Part shown: positions 25,727-34,688 of the stretch, in pieces
How positions within the stretch are numbered: position 1 is the stretch's first letter
Layout of the letters: each line of letters starts with the position of its first letter
From: CBDBCK01 sp965203345
GTDB taxonomy: Bacteria; Chloroflexota; Dehalococcoidia; Lucifugimonadales; Lucifugimonadaceae
DNA: 64,000 nucleotides
Direction of reading: 5' to 3'
Assembly (NCBI GenBank): GCA_965203345.1
Contig: CBDBCK010000028.1
Span: 372,001-436,000 of the forward strand
The notes under the pieces: model-generated
Database searches by the model: none
The model's input: the letters and a program-made list of their open reading frames with translations, nothing else
Told to the model about the DNA's origin: nothing
Program-made: the position numbers and the translations under genes

Positions 25727-26801
25727 CATGGTCAAACGGCTTACTCAAGTCGAAAAGCGATATAAAGAAGTTGAGGCTACTTTGTCAGACTCCGGCGCCT
25801 CTTATGATCGAGACGCTATGACGCGTCTGGGTAAAGAGTACAGGTCCATAAGAGAGGTCATGACTCTTTGGAACGAACACAAGCAGACAGAAACGGCTCT
25901 TCTAGATGTGCAAGGTTTGATAGTCAACGAATCAGATACAGATATGTTAGAGCTTGCTAGACAAGAGGAGGCGCACCTGACCTGTCTTGTCAAAAGTCTG
26001 GAACAAAAGATAATTGACGTTTTGACTCCCAAGGACGCGGTAGATGAAGCTGACGCGATAGTAGAAATTCGCTCTGGAACGGGAGGAGAAGAAGCTGGAC
26101 TTTTTGCCGCTGAACTTTTCAGGATGTATTCGCGATACGCAGAGCGAAAAGGATGGAAGATTACCCTGCTTTCATCAAACGAAACCGGGCTGGGTGGTAT
26201 AAAAGAAGTGATATTCCAGGTAACAGGCGATGGAGCCTATCGCTTGTTGCACTTGGAAAGTGGGGTTCATCGAGTGCAGAGGGTTCCGACTACGGAATCG
26301 CAGGGACGACTCCACACATCCGCGGCTACGGTAGCTGTGCTTCCTAGGGCAGAGGAAGTAGAGGTCCATATAGACGAATCCGACCTTCGGACGGATATTT
26401 TCCATTCAAGCGGGGCAGGCGGACAAAATGTAAACAAGGTGGCAACAGCTGTAAGGTTAATTCACATCCCTACCGGCTTGGTTGTAGTTTGTCAAAATGA
26501 GCGTTCACAGCTCCAGAACAAAATAAAGGCTATGGAGGTGCTACGCTCTAGATTATGGGATCTGGAGATCAGAAAACGCCAGGAAGAGACTGCAGCAGAC
26601 AGAAAATCCCAAGTCGGTGGTGGCGATAGGTCAGAAAAGATAAGGACTTATAATTTCCCGCAAAACCGAATAACGGACCATAGAGTAAAACTTACTTCTC
26701 ATAGCCTTGATCGAGCCATGGATGGTGATATAGACGAATTTGTGGATGCTCTGCAAGTTGAGGAACAGGCGCGCAAGATGGCCCAGATTGAGGAATTATG
26801 A
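25716..26801 (+). CDS. prfA: Peptide chain release factor 1
   Basis: Reads UAA and UAG stop codons and triggers peptide release. The GGQ motif is at residues 235-237 within HSSGAGGQNVNK, and the domain ends in a long helix with NERSQLQNKIKAMEVL. The anticodon-like tripeptide region VPTTESQGRLHTS fits RF1. Length 361 is normal. It overlaps hisS and is followed by prmC, which methylates this Gln, a classic pairing. Confidence 0.95.
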   Translation: MNPDMVKRLTQVEKRYKEVEATLSDSGASYDRDAMTRLGKEYRSIREVMTLWNEHKQTETALLDVQGLIVNESDTDMLELARQEEAHLTCLVKSLEQKIIDVLTPKDAVDEADAIVEIRSGTGGEEAGLFAAELFRMYSRYAERKGWKITLLSSNETGLGGIKEVIFQVTGDGAYRLLHLESGVHRVQRVPTTESQGRLHTSAATVAVLPRAEEVEVHIDESDLRTDIFHSSGAGGQNVNKVATAVRLIHIPTGLVVVCQNERSQLQNKIKAMEVLRSRLWDLEIRKRQEETAADRKSQVGGGDRSEKIRTYNFPQNRITDHRVKLTSHSLDRAMDGDIDEFVDALQVEEQARKMAQIEEL

Positions 26802-26855
26802 TAAAGTTTTATACTCACCTCAACATGTATACTTATCGAAATTAAACTTTTAAAT

Positions 26856-27716
26856 ATGCAATCTTCGTTCGCAAGTTTAGTGCGTGTCTCTTATGCCGCA
26901 TTAATGGATGCTGGAGTGCCTGATGCCGAGGTGGAGGCGTCTCTGCTTGTGCGATATGCTGCCGGGATGGAGGCGGAAGAGTTCCTTTTGCGCATATTTG
27001 AAAGCCCTTCCAAGGATATCCTTGAAAGGCTGATGAGCTACGTCGAAAGGAGGATGTATAGAGAACCTCTTCAATACATTACTGGTAATGTCCAGTTTTA
27101 TGATCGTTCCTTTTATGTGCGTAGAGGTGTCTTTATCCCTCGCCCTGAGACCGAACTTATAGCTCAAAAGGTGATAGAATTCTTCAAAAAATCTGATTGT
27201 ACTAACCTCAGAATCGGTGAACCTTACGTGGGGTCCGGGGTGCTGGCTGCTACTTTGGCTGCAGAAATACCTGGCGCGAAGGTTTTTGCTTCCGACATAT
27301 CCCCTGAAGCTATTCAAACCGCTCTTGAGAACTTCGCTCTCATAGGGGTGCAAGTGGAAGCAATGGTAGGTGACAACCTGACCGTCTTGCCGGATAAGCT
27401 GGATATATTAGTTGCAAACCCTCCTTATATACCGAGCTGTAGTGTTTCATACCTTCAACCTGAGATAAACTTTGAACCCACCAATGCTCTTGACGGAGGT
27501 GAAGACGGCCTGGAATATGTCAGACGCATCATAGAAGATTTCCCTGCCAAAGTTGCTGACGAAGCACTGGTTATGATAGAATTATCCCCCGTCGTGTCTA
27601 ATGAGGCTTTGTCTCTTGCAAAAAGCTTGATAGACGCAGATAGATACTGTGTTGATATACTGCAAGATTTGGCTGGATTAGACAGGATACTCAGAATCCA
27701 AACGAGTTGCGTCTAA
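26856..27716 (+). CDS. prmC: Protein-(glutamine-N5) methyltransferase for release factors
   Basis: SAM-dependent methylation of the Gln in the GGQ motif of release factors. The NPPY catalytic motif is at residues 188-191 (LVANPPYIPS), preceded by an N-terminal helical domain and the segment QYITGNVQFYDRSFYVRRGVFIPRPETE. The SAM loop is EPYVGSGVLAATLA, with EPY in place of the usual DxGTG, a conservative change. The start codon lies in the motif TTTAAATATGCAA and lacks a Shine-Dalgarno sequence. It directly follows prfA. Confidence 0.92.
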   Translation: MQSSFASLVRVSYAALMDAGVPDAEVEASLLVRYAAGMEAEEFLLRIFESPSKDILERLMSYVERRMYREPLQYITGNVQFYDRSFYVRRGVFIPRPETELIAQKVIEFFKKSDCTNLRIGEPYVGSGVLAATLAAEIPGAKVFASDISPEAIQTALENFALIGVQVEAMVGDNLTVLPDKLDILVANPPYIPSCSVSYLQPEINFEPTNALDGGEDGLEYVRRIIEDFPAKVADEALVMIELSPVVSNEALSLAKSLIDADRYCVDILQDLAGLDRILRIQTSCV

Positions 27717-27788
27717 AGCTTCATAAGAATCAGGTAAAAAATCCTCTGACCAGACTTCAAATAAGGGAGGACGTCAGTTTTTTCATCC

Positions 27789-28802
27789 TTAGAGTCTGAC
27801 CAGCATTTTACCGAAATTCTCTCCAGTGAACAGGTTGATAAAGGCGCGTGAAGCGTTTTCTATACCTTCTTCTATGGTTTCTTTCCAGACTACGCGCCCT
27901 TCTTTTATCCAGCGTCTCATAGCGGCGTGAAAAACGGGCTCAAGGTCTATGTGCGATCTGACGATGAAGCCTTGCAGTTTAAGCTGTTTCCACACTATCA
28001 TCATCAGATTGCGTGGAGCATAAGGCGATTCGTCACTGATGTTGTATTGGCTTATCATGCCACACATTGCTGCTCGCCCGAAGAGGTTCAAAGCGTTCAG
28101 AGCAGCATCTAGGTGCGCTCCGCCAACGTTGTCAAAGTAAACGTCCGCGCCGTTAGGGAACGCATCCTTTACAGCTTCATTCAAGTTGCCACAACTCTTG
28201 TAGTTGATAGCTTTATCCACTCCGGCCTCTTTGATTAGCCATTTGCATTTCTCGTCCGAACCTGCACTGCCAACCACGTAGCAGCCCATCGCCTTGGCTA
28301 TCTGGCATGCTATGGATCCTACCGCTCCCGACGCAGCCGACACGAAGACATTTTCACCGGCATTTATCTTTGCTACGCGGGCCAGGCCTACGTATGCAGT
28401 CAGTCCTGGCATACCAAGTGCGCCTAAGTAAGTACTTATAGGAGACACTATTGGGTCGGATATCTTGATAAGACCTCTGCCATCGGAGACAAAGAACTGC
28501 CTCCACCCTTTCATAGAGGACACATAGTCTCCTACCGCAAATTCCGGGTGATTTGAAGTTTCCACAACCCCTAAGGCTCCTCCTTCTAGAGTTTTTCCTA
28601 CTTTGAAGCCCCCCATGTGAGTTGCTGCTCCTCTCATACGCCCACGCATATAAGGATCCACCGACATCCATATGTTTTTGACCAGTAGTTCGCCATTCTT
28701 TGGCATTTCTATCTTGCTTTCCGTCAACCGAAAATCTTTGAGGGTGGGCATTCCTTGTGGGATGGCTGAAAGGCGTACCTCTTTGCTTGTTATATTTTCC
28801 AT
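27789..28802 (-). CDS. NADP-dependent MDR oxidoreductase (CurA/PTGR-like)
   Basis: Zinc-independent medium-chain reductase of 337 residues that reduces activated alkenes with NADPH. The cofactor-binding part shows VSAASGAVGSIACQIAKAMGCYVVGSAGS, typical of quinone-reductase and 2-alkenal-reductase types. The WMSVDPYMRGRMRG segment near the N-terminus marks the leukotriene B4 dehydrogenase/CurA subgroup. The ATG has AAAGGAG six bases upstream. It converges on prmC with 72 bases between. Substrate unknown. Confidence 0.88.
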   Translation of the reverse strand: MENITSKEVRLSAIPQGMPTLKDFRLTESKIEMPKNGELLVKNIWMSVDPYMRGRMRGAATHMGGFKVGKTLEGGALGVVETSNHPEFAVGDYVSSMKGWRQFFVSDGRGLIKISDPIVSPISTYLGALGMPGLTAYVGLARVAKINAGENVFVSAASGAVGSIACQIAKAMGCYVVGSAGSDEKCKWLIKEAGVDKAINYKSCGNLNEAVKDAFPNGADVYFDNVGGAHLDAALNALNLFGRAAMCGMISQYNISDESPYAPRNLMMIVWKQLKLQGFIVRSHIDLEPVFHAAMRRWIKEGRVVWKETIEEGIENASRAFINLFTGENFGKMLVRL

Positions 28803-29568
28803 GGACTACTCCTTTGTTGATAGCGGGTTGCCGCTTTAATCTCATGTTTGCGTACACCTTACATTCTTATGGTTAAAAATAACCAATTTGATATGCTACA
28901 TCGTCTATTGATGAACAATGGGTGTCAAAAGAAGATACTTTAGAAGGAAGATTTGTGTATCGAGATAATTTGAAGGGCTTTTAACGACCTGACCTAGGAT
29001 ATTCTCCGTTAGATATTTGTCAATAGCTTGTTTCAAGTTACCGTAGCATTAGGATTTTCTGCCTACGCACACACTAGCGGCTAATTTCCTGAATTGATAG
29101 ATGTGTCTGCTGTCTGTTTGTCTATGGATTCTAGGGCTCAAGGAATATAGCTTTAGCAGTTACTATAATGAGGCCACTGCTGTTGATAAACCGGTTATGT
29201 TGATTGCGTTGTTTGCTCTGCGTTTCGTTGCTGACGTTTCAAACTTATTGCTCGGCTTCCTTTATGAAATTGCGGACGGCGCCGATGAGGTTGCTGTTTA
29301 TTTCTTTTTATAGCGTTTGTCCTCCTTATTCCTGAACTTCTGACAATCAGGATACTTTCGGGACTGAACAATCAAGTCAAAGTGAAGACACAACCAGCAT
29401 CCTAATTGCAACCGCCCTGTCGTTTTGTTGCCAGTTGTGCCTAGTGAATAAGCGTGAAGTACTTGAAAAAGTTGCAACTGAAGTATATCCTTTTCTTGTT
29501 GCCTAGTGCTTTGTTTGGCCGCTGTAGTTTGTAATAAGGTGGCATATTAGAACTGTGAAGGTTTTGAC
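28803..29568. other. Intergenic region between the oxidoreductase gene and yceD
   Basis: The longest gap in the window, 766 bases between divergent genes. Seen: a short palindrome GGTTAaaaaTAACC near 28869 and a 70-codon hydrophobic frame at 29101-29313 without family match. No tRNA, riboswitch or insertion sequence recognised. It may hold promoters in both directions and decayed sequence. Confidence 0.4.
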
Positions 29569-30087
29569 TTGATACCTAAACATGGGTTGATATTTAATGT
29601 CGCCAGTCTTCTGACCGGAAGAGTTGGTTGTACGCGTCAATATCGGATTTCAATTGACGGATCTTTTGATGACGACCTGCGATTGCACGCTTTAAGTGGG
29701 GATATAAACCTTATGCGGACGGATGCTTCGGTGTTGGTTGAATGCAAAGCCTCTGCCACTTACATTCTGGAGTGTGCACGGTGTCTTGTTGAGATGTCTG
29801 CTGACGTGGAAGCGGCTTTTCAAGAGGAGTTTTGGCCGGTCAATCGACACTTTACTCGTAGTAGGTGTGTTCAGTACCTGAAAGAAAAAGACTCTTTTGA
29901 AATAGATAAGCGGAACTATGTGGATATACGAGAGCCTCTCCGTCAGGCCTTTTACTCATCCGTACCGTTTTCCTCTGTATGCTCCTCTGACTGCAGGGGA
30001 CTTTGCGTTTATTGCCGGAATAATTTAAATGAGAACGAGTGTAGCTGCCTATCGTCCGAATTGTACGAAGTGGTTCTTACTAGCTGA
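29569..30087 (+). CDS. yceD: DUF177/YceD family protein
   Basis: A conserved small protein almost always encoded directly before rpmF, as here; proposed to act in ribosome or 23S rRNA maturation. The family pattern is seen: LECARCLVEM, then near the end the Cys-rich DCRGLCVYCRNNLNENEC, typical of the zinc-binding-like C-terminus. The start is TTG 29569. It leads a run yceD-rpmF-fabD-nusB-acpP. Confidence 0.85.
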   Translation: MIPKHGLIFNVASLLTGRVGCTRQYRISIDGSFDDDLRLHALSGDINLMRTDASVLVECKASATYILECARCLVEMSADVEAAFQEEFWPVNRHFTRSRCVQYLKEKDSFEIDKRNYVDIREPLRQAFYSSVPFSSVCSSDCRGLCVYCRNNLNENECSCLSSELYEVVLTS

Positions 30088-30133
30088 ACAGAGTAGCTAG
30101 AGTATCATCTAACATTAAGCAATCACCCCTGTA

Positions 30134-30331
30134 ATGCCTCCCCTTCCAAAGAAAAAACATACCCGAGCCAGAAAGCACTGGCGAACAAGGCGCTATATAC
30201 TTTCTAAACCAGCTCTAGGCATCTGCCCCGAATGCGGTGAAATCAAGGCTCCTCATCGTGTATGTAATTCATGTGGGTATTATAGAGGGCAGCATATTGT
30301 GCAGACGACGGCATCAGAACTGGAAGAGTAG
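30134..30331 (+). CDS. rpmF: Ribosomal protein bL32
   Basis: 65-residue large-subunit protein. The N-terminal PPLPKKKHTRARKHWRTRR segment and the zinc-ribbon CPECGEIKAPHRVCNSCGYY (four Cys) are characteristic. It lies 46 bases after yceD, the usual partner, and before fabD. Confidence 0.96.
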   Translation: MPPLPKKKHTRARKHWRTRRYILSKPALGICPECGEIKAPHRVCNSCGYYRGQHIVQTTASELEE

Positions 30332-30374
30332 CTTTGAATACTAATGCTTACGACAGCAGGAATTGAGGATATTT

Positions 30375-31328
30375 ATGCAAACACTCCGTCCCGGTAGAAA
30401 GCCCGCTTTCATATTTCCTGGACAGGCCTCCCAAGCGCCTGGGATGGGTAGAGACCTTTATATGGAGTCTGAAGCGGCTCGGGAGGTATTTGAAGAGGCG
30501 GATGATATACTAGAAAGACGTTTAAGCAACCTTATTTTCACGGGTGACCTTGCCGAGCTGTCGAAAACTAAGAATGCTCAGCCCGCTATAACCGTTGTAA
30601 GCCTTGCCGCGTGGTGCGCTATGGAAGAGTCCACAGGTTCTATCCATACGCCTCACATAGCTGCCGGACATAGCTTAGGAGAGTACTCTTCTCTGGCTAC
30701 AACAGGGGTTCTGACCGTCTCGGATACAATACGTCTGGTCGCTGAAAGAGGGAGGCTAATGGAGGAAGCCTGTTTCTCTAATCCTGGTGGAATGGTAGCT
30801 ATTATAGGGATTAACGAACACGCGATGTTAGAGGTGTGCCGGCAGACAGGTGTTTACCTTTCCAATATCAATGCCCCCAAGCATATCATTATCAGCGGAG
30901 ACCGCACCCGATTGGCTCAAGCGATAGACTTAGCCAGCCGCAGAGGCGCTCGTCGAGCAGTGGGGCTTAAAGTGGGTGGAGCGTTCCATTCCGCGCTCAT
31001 GGCCGTGGCGCAAGAACCTCTCAATGATGCTATAGATTCACTTGAATTTCACGACCCGGTCGCGCCTATAGTTGCGAACGTTACCGCCGAACCTCTTACA
31101 ACTGCTGAAGAGGTGAAGGACGAGCTTAAGAACCAGCTTCAATCATGTGTACGCTGGAGTTCTTCAGTCTCTTGTATGTTGGAACAAGGGGCTGACTCGT
31201 TTATTGAGATAGGCCCTGGTGCCGTGCTCTCAAATCTTGTAAAGAAGATGATGCCTGACGCGGATGTGATCGCCATAAACAACTATCAAAACGTCCAATC
31301 GTACGCGGAGTCGTGGTCCCTTTTGTAG
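30375..31328 (+). CDS. fabD: Malonyl-CoA:ACP transacylase
   Basis: Loads malonyl groups onto acyl carrier protein for fatty acid synthesis. The FPGQASQAPGMGRDL opening, nucleophile GHSLGEYSS, and GGAFHSALMAVA with the catalytic His are all visible. The ATG at 30375 has GAGG six bases upstream, better than TTG 30363. Its likely substrate partner acpP lies two genes downstream, with nusB between. Confidence 0.95.
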   Translation: MQTLRPGRKPAFIFPGQASQAPGMGRDLYMESEAAREVFEEADDILERRLSNLIFTGDLAELSKTKNAQPAITVVSLAAWCAMEESTGSIHTPHIAAGHSLGEYSSLATTGVLTVSDTIRLVAERGRLMEEACFSNPGGMVAIIGINEHAMLEVCRQTGVYLSNINAPKHIIISGDRTRLAQAIDLASRRGARRAVGLKVGGAFHSALMAVAQEPLNDAIDSLEFHDPVAPIVANVTAEPLTTAEEVKDELKNQLQSCVRWSSSVSCMLEQGADSFIEIGPGAVLSNLVKKMMPDADVIAINNYQNVQSYAESWSLL

Positions 31329-31343
31329 GTCCAGTTTCTATTG

Positions 31344-31889
31344 ATGCTTGCGCGTGACGCTTTTCTTGAGCAGATTTCGAACACCTACGACGAATCTACA
31401 CTTATGACCAGCAATGATGAAGATTGGGAGGCAGAGCTTATCGCATACCCCCCTTCAACTAGAGCAAGGATAGTCTTACTTCAAGCTTTGTGCGAGTCTC
31501 AAGCTGCGGGCAACGATCCCAGCGAGTGTCTGTATCGCTCCAAGATTTATGCTTCTTTGAAGCCAGATAAAGCCGCAGTTGCTCGAAAATGTCTAAGTAC
31601 AATCACAAAGGAAGGTAGTAAGCTGGACGATTTAATCAAAGATAAAGCTCACCAATCTTTTGCTTCTCTCTCCCTTGTAGACATAAATATACTACGGCTG
31701 GGTTTTGCAGAGTCCTTGGTAAGACCGAGTACTCCTAAAGCCGTCATAATCAACGAAGCAGTAAAATTAGCTAAGATATTCAGTGGAGAATCTTCTTTTA
31801 AGTTCATCAACGGCGTGTTGGGGGCTTTACTTAAAGATAGGAAAGAGGATCCACCGCACTGCTCTATCAAGGGTGAGTTGAATGTATAA
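31344..31889 (+). CDS. nusB: Transcription antitermination factor NusB
   Basis: All-helical RNA-binding factor of rRNA antitermination. The C-terminal half is diagnostic: SLSLVDINILRLGFAESL followed by TPKAVIINEAVKLAKIFSGESSFKFINGVLGALL. The N-terminal half is longer and less conserved than in short NusB proteins. It starts at ATG 31344, 15 bases after fabD. Location between two fatty acid genes is unusual but seen within this compact operon. Confidence 0.88.
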   Translation: MLARDAFLEQISNTYDESTLMTSNDEDWEAELIAYPPSTRARIVLLQALCESQAAGNDPSECLYRSKIYASLKPDKAAVARKCLSTITKEGSKLDDLIKDKAHQSFASLSLVDINILRLGFAESLVRPSTPKAVIINEAVKLAKIFSGESSFKFINGVLGALLKDRKEDPPHCSIKGELNV

Positions 31890-31919
31890 AGCAATAAAGC
31901 CACACGGAGGTTTGAGATT

Positions 31920-32177
31920 ATGTCAACGGTTTTAGAGAGAGTTCGTTCCATCACAGCAGAAAAACTCAGCATCAAGGAGGACCAGATAGAGCCGAGTTCA
32001 TCTTTCACGGAGCATCTCATGGCAGACTCGCTGGATGTGGTAGAGCTGATAATGGCTTTTGAGGAAGAGTTCGGTTCGGAAGATTCCCCTATGGAGATTT
32101 CGGATGAAGATGCTGAAAAAATCTTGACTGTCTCAGACGCGGTAAATTACATAAAAAGCCGTGGAGTAGAAGACTAG
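31920..32177 (+). CDS. acpP: Acyl carrier protein
   Basis: Fatty acid synthesis carrier of 85 residues, acidic helix bundle. The phosphopantetheine site is ADSLDVVELIMAFEEEFG, and the helix III region has ISDEDAEKILTVSDAVNYI. A strong GGAGG precedes the ATG. It is a different protein from the carrier encoded at 52.6-52.8 kb, which has a diverged attachment motif. Confidence 0.96.
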   Translation: MSTVLERVRSITAEKLSIKEDQIEPSSSFTEHLMADSLDVVELIMAFEEEFGSEDSPMEISDEDAEKILTVSDAVNYIKSRGVED

Positions 32178-32212
32178 AGTAAGGAATAAATACTTAGAAG
32201 GCCTCTCTCAAC

Positions 32213-32848
32213 ATGTTGAATACACCTTCGCAAACCAGCCAATCTTCGCTGGAGACCCCAAATTCACCTCTAAGGGAATATGCTACCCTTCAGGATATAT
32301 CTACGGCTGTGCGAAACTGCACACTCTGCGGATTGCACAGGACGAGGACTCAAGCTGTTCCGGGTGTAGGTTCATCCTATTCATCCTTCATGTTCATCGG
32401 TGAGGGCCCTGGTCAGAACGAAGACGAACAAGGTCTTCCTTTTGTAGGGCGGGCAGGAGCGTTACTTGATGATCTATTAAGTTCCGTTCCTATTGAGAGG
32501 GATCATGTGTATATAACAAACATTATAAAGTGTCGCCCACCTAGTAACCGAAATCCTGAGCAGGATGAAATCAACGCGTGCGCACCTTATCTTGAAAGAC
32601 AGATAGAGCTGATCAAGCCGCGTGTCATCGTTACTTTGGGCAAATACGCCTTCAGTCACTTCCGGCATCACGGTAAAATCAGCGTTGAACACGGTAAGCC
32701 GATAGATCAAGGTTCATTCATACTTTTTCCAACCTACCATCCAGCCGCCGCCCTTCGTAATTCTGATGCACTCAAGAAAATTAAAGAAGATATAAAAAAG
32801 TTACCTGAAATTCTACGTATGTCCCTCACCCTGAAAAGGAACTGCTGA
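32213..32848 (+). CDS. udg: Family 4 uracil-DNA glycosylase
   Basis: Removes uracil from DNA; the type 4 enzymes bear a 4Fe-4S cluster. CTLCGLHRTRTQAVPG supplies two of the cluster cysteines. The catalytic motif GEGPGQNEDEQGLPFVGRAG and the later FPTYHPAAALRN motif are clear. An N-terminal Ser/Thr/Gln-rich tail of about 25 residues precedes the domain. Start ATG 32213. About 127 bases separate it from rnj. Confidence 0.93.
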   Translation: MLNTPSQTSQSSLETPNSPLREYATLQDISTAVRNCTLCGLHRTRTQAVPGVGSSYSSFMFIGEGPGQNEDEQGLPFVGRAGALLDDLLSSVPIERDHVYITNIIKCRPPSNRNPEQDEINACAPYLERQIELIKPRVIVTLGKYAFSHFRHHGKISVEHGKPIDQGSFILFPTYHPAAALRNSDALKKIKEDIKKLPEILRMSLTLKRNC

Positions 32849-32975
32849 GGGACAAAGCAGGCAATTATCTTAGATTTCCCTTTGTTTTTCCACCTGAAGA
32901 CCTCACAAGAATTCGAAGCTGTAAAGCGTCCGATCGAATCGTGAGAAACTCGTTAAAAATATAGAGATACCTGGC

Positions 32976-34688
32976 ATGCCCGTCGTGAAAGGCCATCTGT
33001 CTTCTACTTCAAACAGTAAAGAACGGCAAGAAGCTCCGTCTCTGCGTATTTTGGCCTTTGGAGGACTTGGCGAAATAGGCAAAAACATGCTAGCTGTTGA
33101 GACCAAAAAAAGCATCGTTATCATAGACGCGGGTATTAAGTTCCCCAGAGAAAGACTACCTTGGGCAGATTTTATCATTCCAGATATGTCTTGGATAAGG
33201 TCACGATCTGAAAAGGTGAAAGCGTTGCTTATAACGCACGGGCATGAAGATCATATAGGGGCAGTTCCATATCTGCTGAGTGAGATGAATGTACCGGTTT
33301 TTGCCTCCTCTATGGCACAAGGCATAATACGCCTGCGTCTTAAGCGTAAGGGCATCAAGCCAAAGAACCGCCGCCTGAATATTGTTCGAGACGGTGAAAA
33401 GATACAACTTGATGACTGTCAAGCAGAGTGGTTCAAAGTTTGTCATAGTATTCCTGGGTCTATGGGTATAGCGTTAGATACTCCATTGGGACGGATCGTG
33501 CATACCGGAGATTTTAAGATTGACCATCGACCGGCAGACGGCAACCCTACAGACTTCCTACGCATGGCCGAAGTGATGCGAGACGGGGTTTTTGTTTTAC
33601 TGTCGGACTCAACGTATGCGGAACATGAAGGCAGCTCCGGCTCAGATGCTTCTGTAGCTAAGGCGTTTCATCGTATAATAAGCCAAGCTCCTGGTCGAGT
33701 GATAATGGCAACTTTCGCATCTCAGATAGCCCGTCTGCAGATGATTATAGATGCTGCGGTCTCATGCGGTCGATCGACCGTTCTCGGCGGTAGCTCCATA
33801 AAGGCTAACTCAAAAATCGCTAGAGAGCTTGGGTTGCTTAAATCGCCCGAAGGTCACCTCATATCCTTTGATGAAGCTCGGACATTGCCTCCAGAACAAG
33901 TGGTCATAGTAGTTCCGGGTAGTCAAGGTGAAGCCTCGTCCACGCTTTCACGTATAGCTTTTGGTCTATATGGACAGACCCGCATAGAAGAAGGGGATAC
34001 AGTGATTATGTCCTCCTCCACTATTCCTGGCAACGAAATAGCGGTGCAATCTGTAATAGATAATCTGACCAGACAAGGAGCACGGGTGATAACAAGATCC
34101 TCCGATACGGTTCATGTAAGGGGACATGCCCAGCAAGATGAACTTCGCACAATACTGAACATGGCGAGGCCCAAGTACTTTGTGCCTATACATGGTGAGT
34201 ACAAGATGTTGCAAGCTCATTCTGAATTGGCTCATGAACAAGGTATCCTTTCAGAGAACATTTTCCGTATAGAAAATGGAGAAGTATTGGAACTTTGTCA
34301 GGACGAAGGCCGCATAACAGAGCGAATCGATCTGCAATCTGTTGCGGTTAACGGCAAACGAGAGTACGTTTACGAAGAGTCTGCCGTTGATCGTATTAAG
34401 GCAATGTTTCTCTCTGGCGTGCTGTTTATGATGTTAGTAAGAGAGAAAAACTCGGGGCGTATTATTGGTGAGCCAGAGCTTGCTGATGCGGGCTTTTTTC
34501 ATGGACCTAAAAATAGCAAAATCATCAAAGATGCGCGATACGTGCTTTTAAATGCCTTGGAAGCAATCAACTCAGATGGTTTAGATTGGAAAGAGACGGA
34601 GCAACAACTCCGCCAGGTTTTGAGAGCGTTCGTGGAGGAACGAACCGGTATGAGACCTCTTATCCTTTCTAACACTGTTGAAATATAG
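32976..34688 (+). CDS. rnj: Ribonuclease J
   Basis: Metallo-beta-lactamase/beta-CASP ribonuclease with endo- and 5'-exonuclease activity on RNA. The zinc motif HGHEDHIG begins near residue 88, with HTGDFKIDHRP, SDSTYAEHEGSSGSD and PVHGEYKML-type segments (here FVPIHGEYKML) following. A C-terminal domain completes 570 residues. The last 11 bases overlap the start of ftsK. Confidence 0.96.
   Translation: MPVVKGHLSSTSNSKERQEAPSLRILAFGGLGEIGKNMLAVETKKSIVIIDAGIKFPRERLPWADFIIPDMSWIRSRSEKVKALLITHGHEDHIGAVPYLLSEMNVPVFASSMAQGIIRLRLKRKGIKPKNRRLNIVRDGEKIQLDDCQAEWFKVCHSIPGSMGIALDTPLGRIVHTGDFKIDHRPADGNPTDFLRMAEVMRDGVFVLLSDSTYAEHEGSSGSDASVAKAFHRIISQAPGRVIMATFASQIARLQMIIDAAVSCGRSTVLGGSSIKANSKIARELGLLKSPEGHLISFDEARTLPPEQVVIVVPGSQGEASSTLSRIAFGLYGQTRIEEGDTVIMSSSTIPGNEIAVQSVIDNLTRQGARVITRSSDTVHVRGHAQQDELRTILNMARPKYFVPIHGEYKMLQAHSELAHEQGILSENIFRIENGEVLELCQDEGRITERIDLQSVAVNGKREYVYEESAVDRIKAMFLSGVLFMMLVREKNSGRIIGEPELADAGFFHGPKNSKIIKDARYVLLNALEAINSDGLDWKETEQQLRQVLRAFVEERTGMRPLILSNTVEI

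Noticed and set aside
29101..29313. 70-codon hydrophobic frame in the gap before yceD
   Set aside because: Could be a decayed transporter piece, but no motif supports it and the start lacks a binding site.
32840..32905. Intrinsic terminator after udg (ACAAAG/CTTTGT then T-run)
   Set aside because: Only six base pairs over a 22-base loop; too weak to call.
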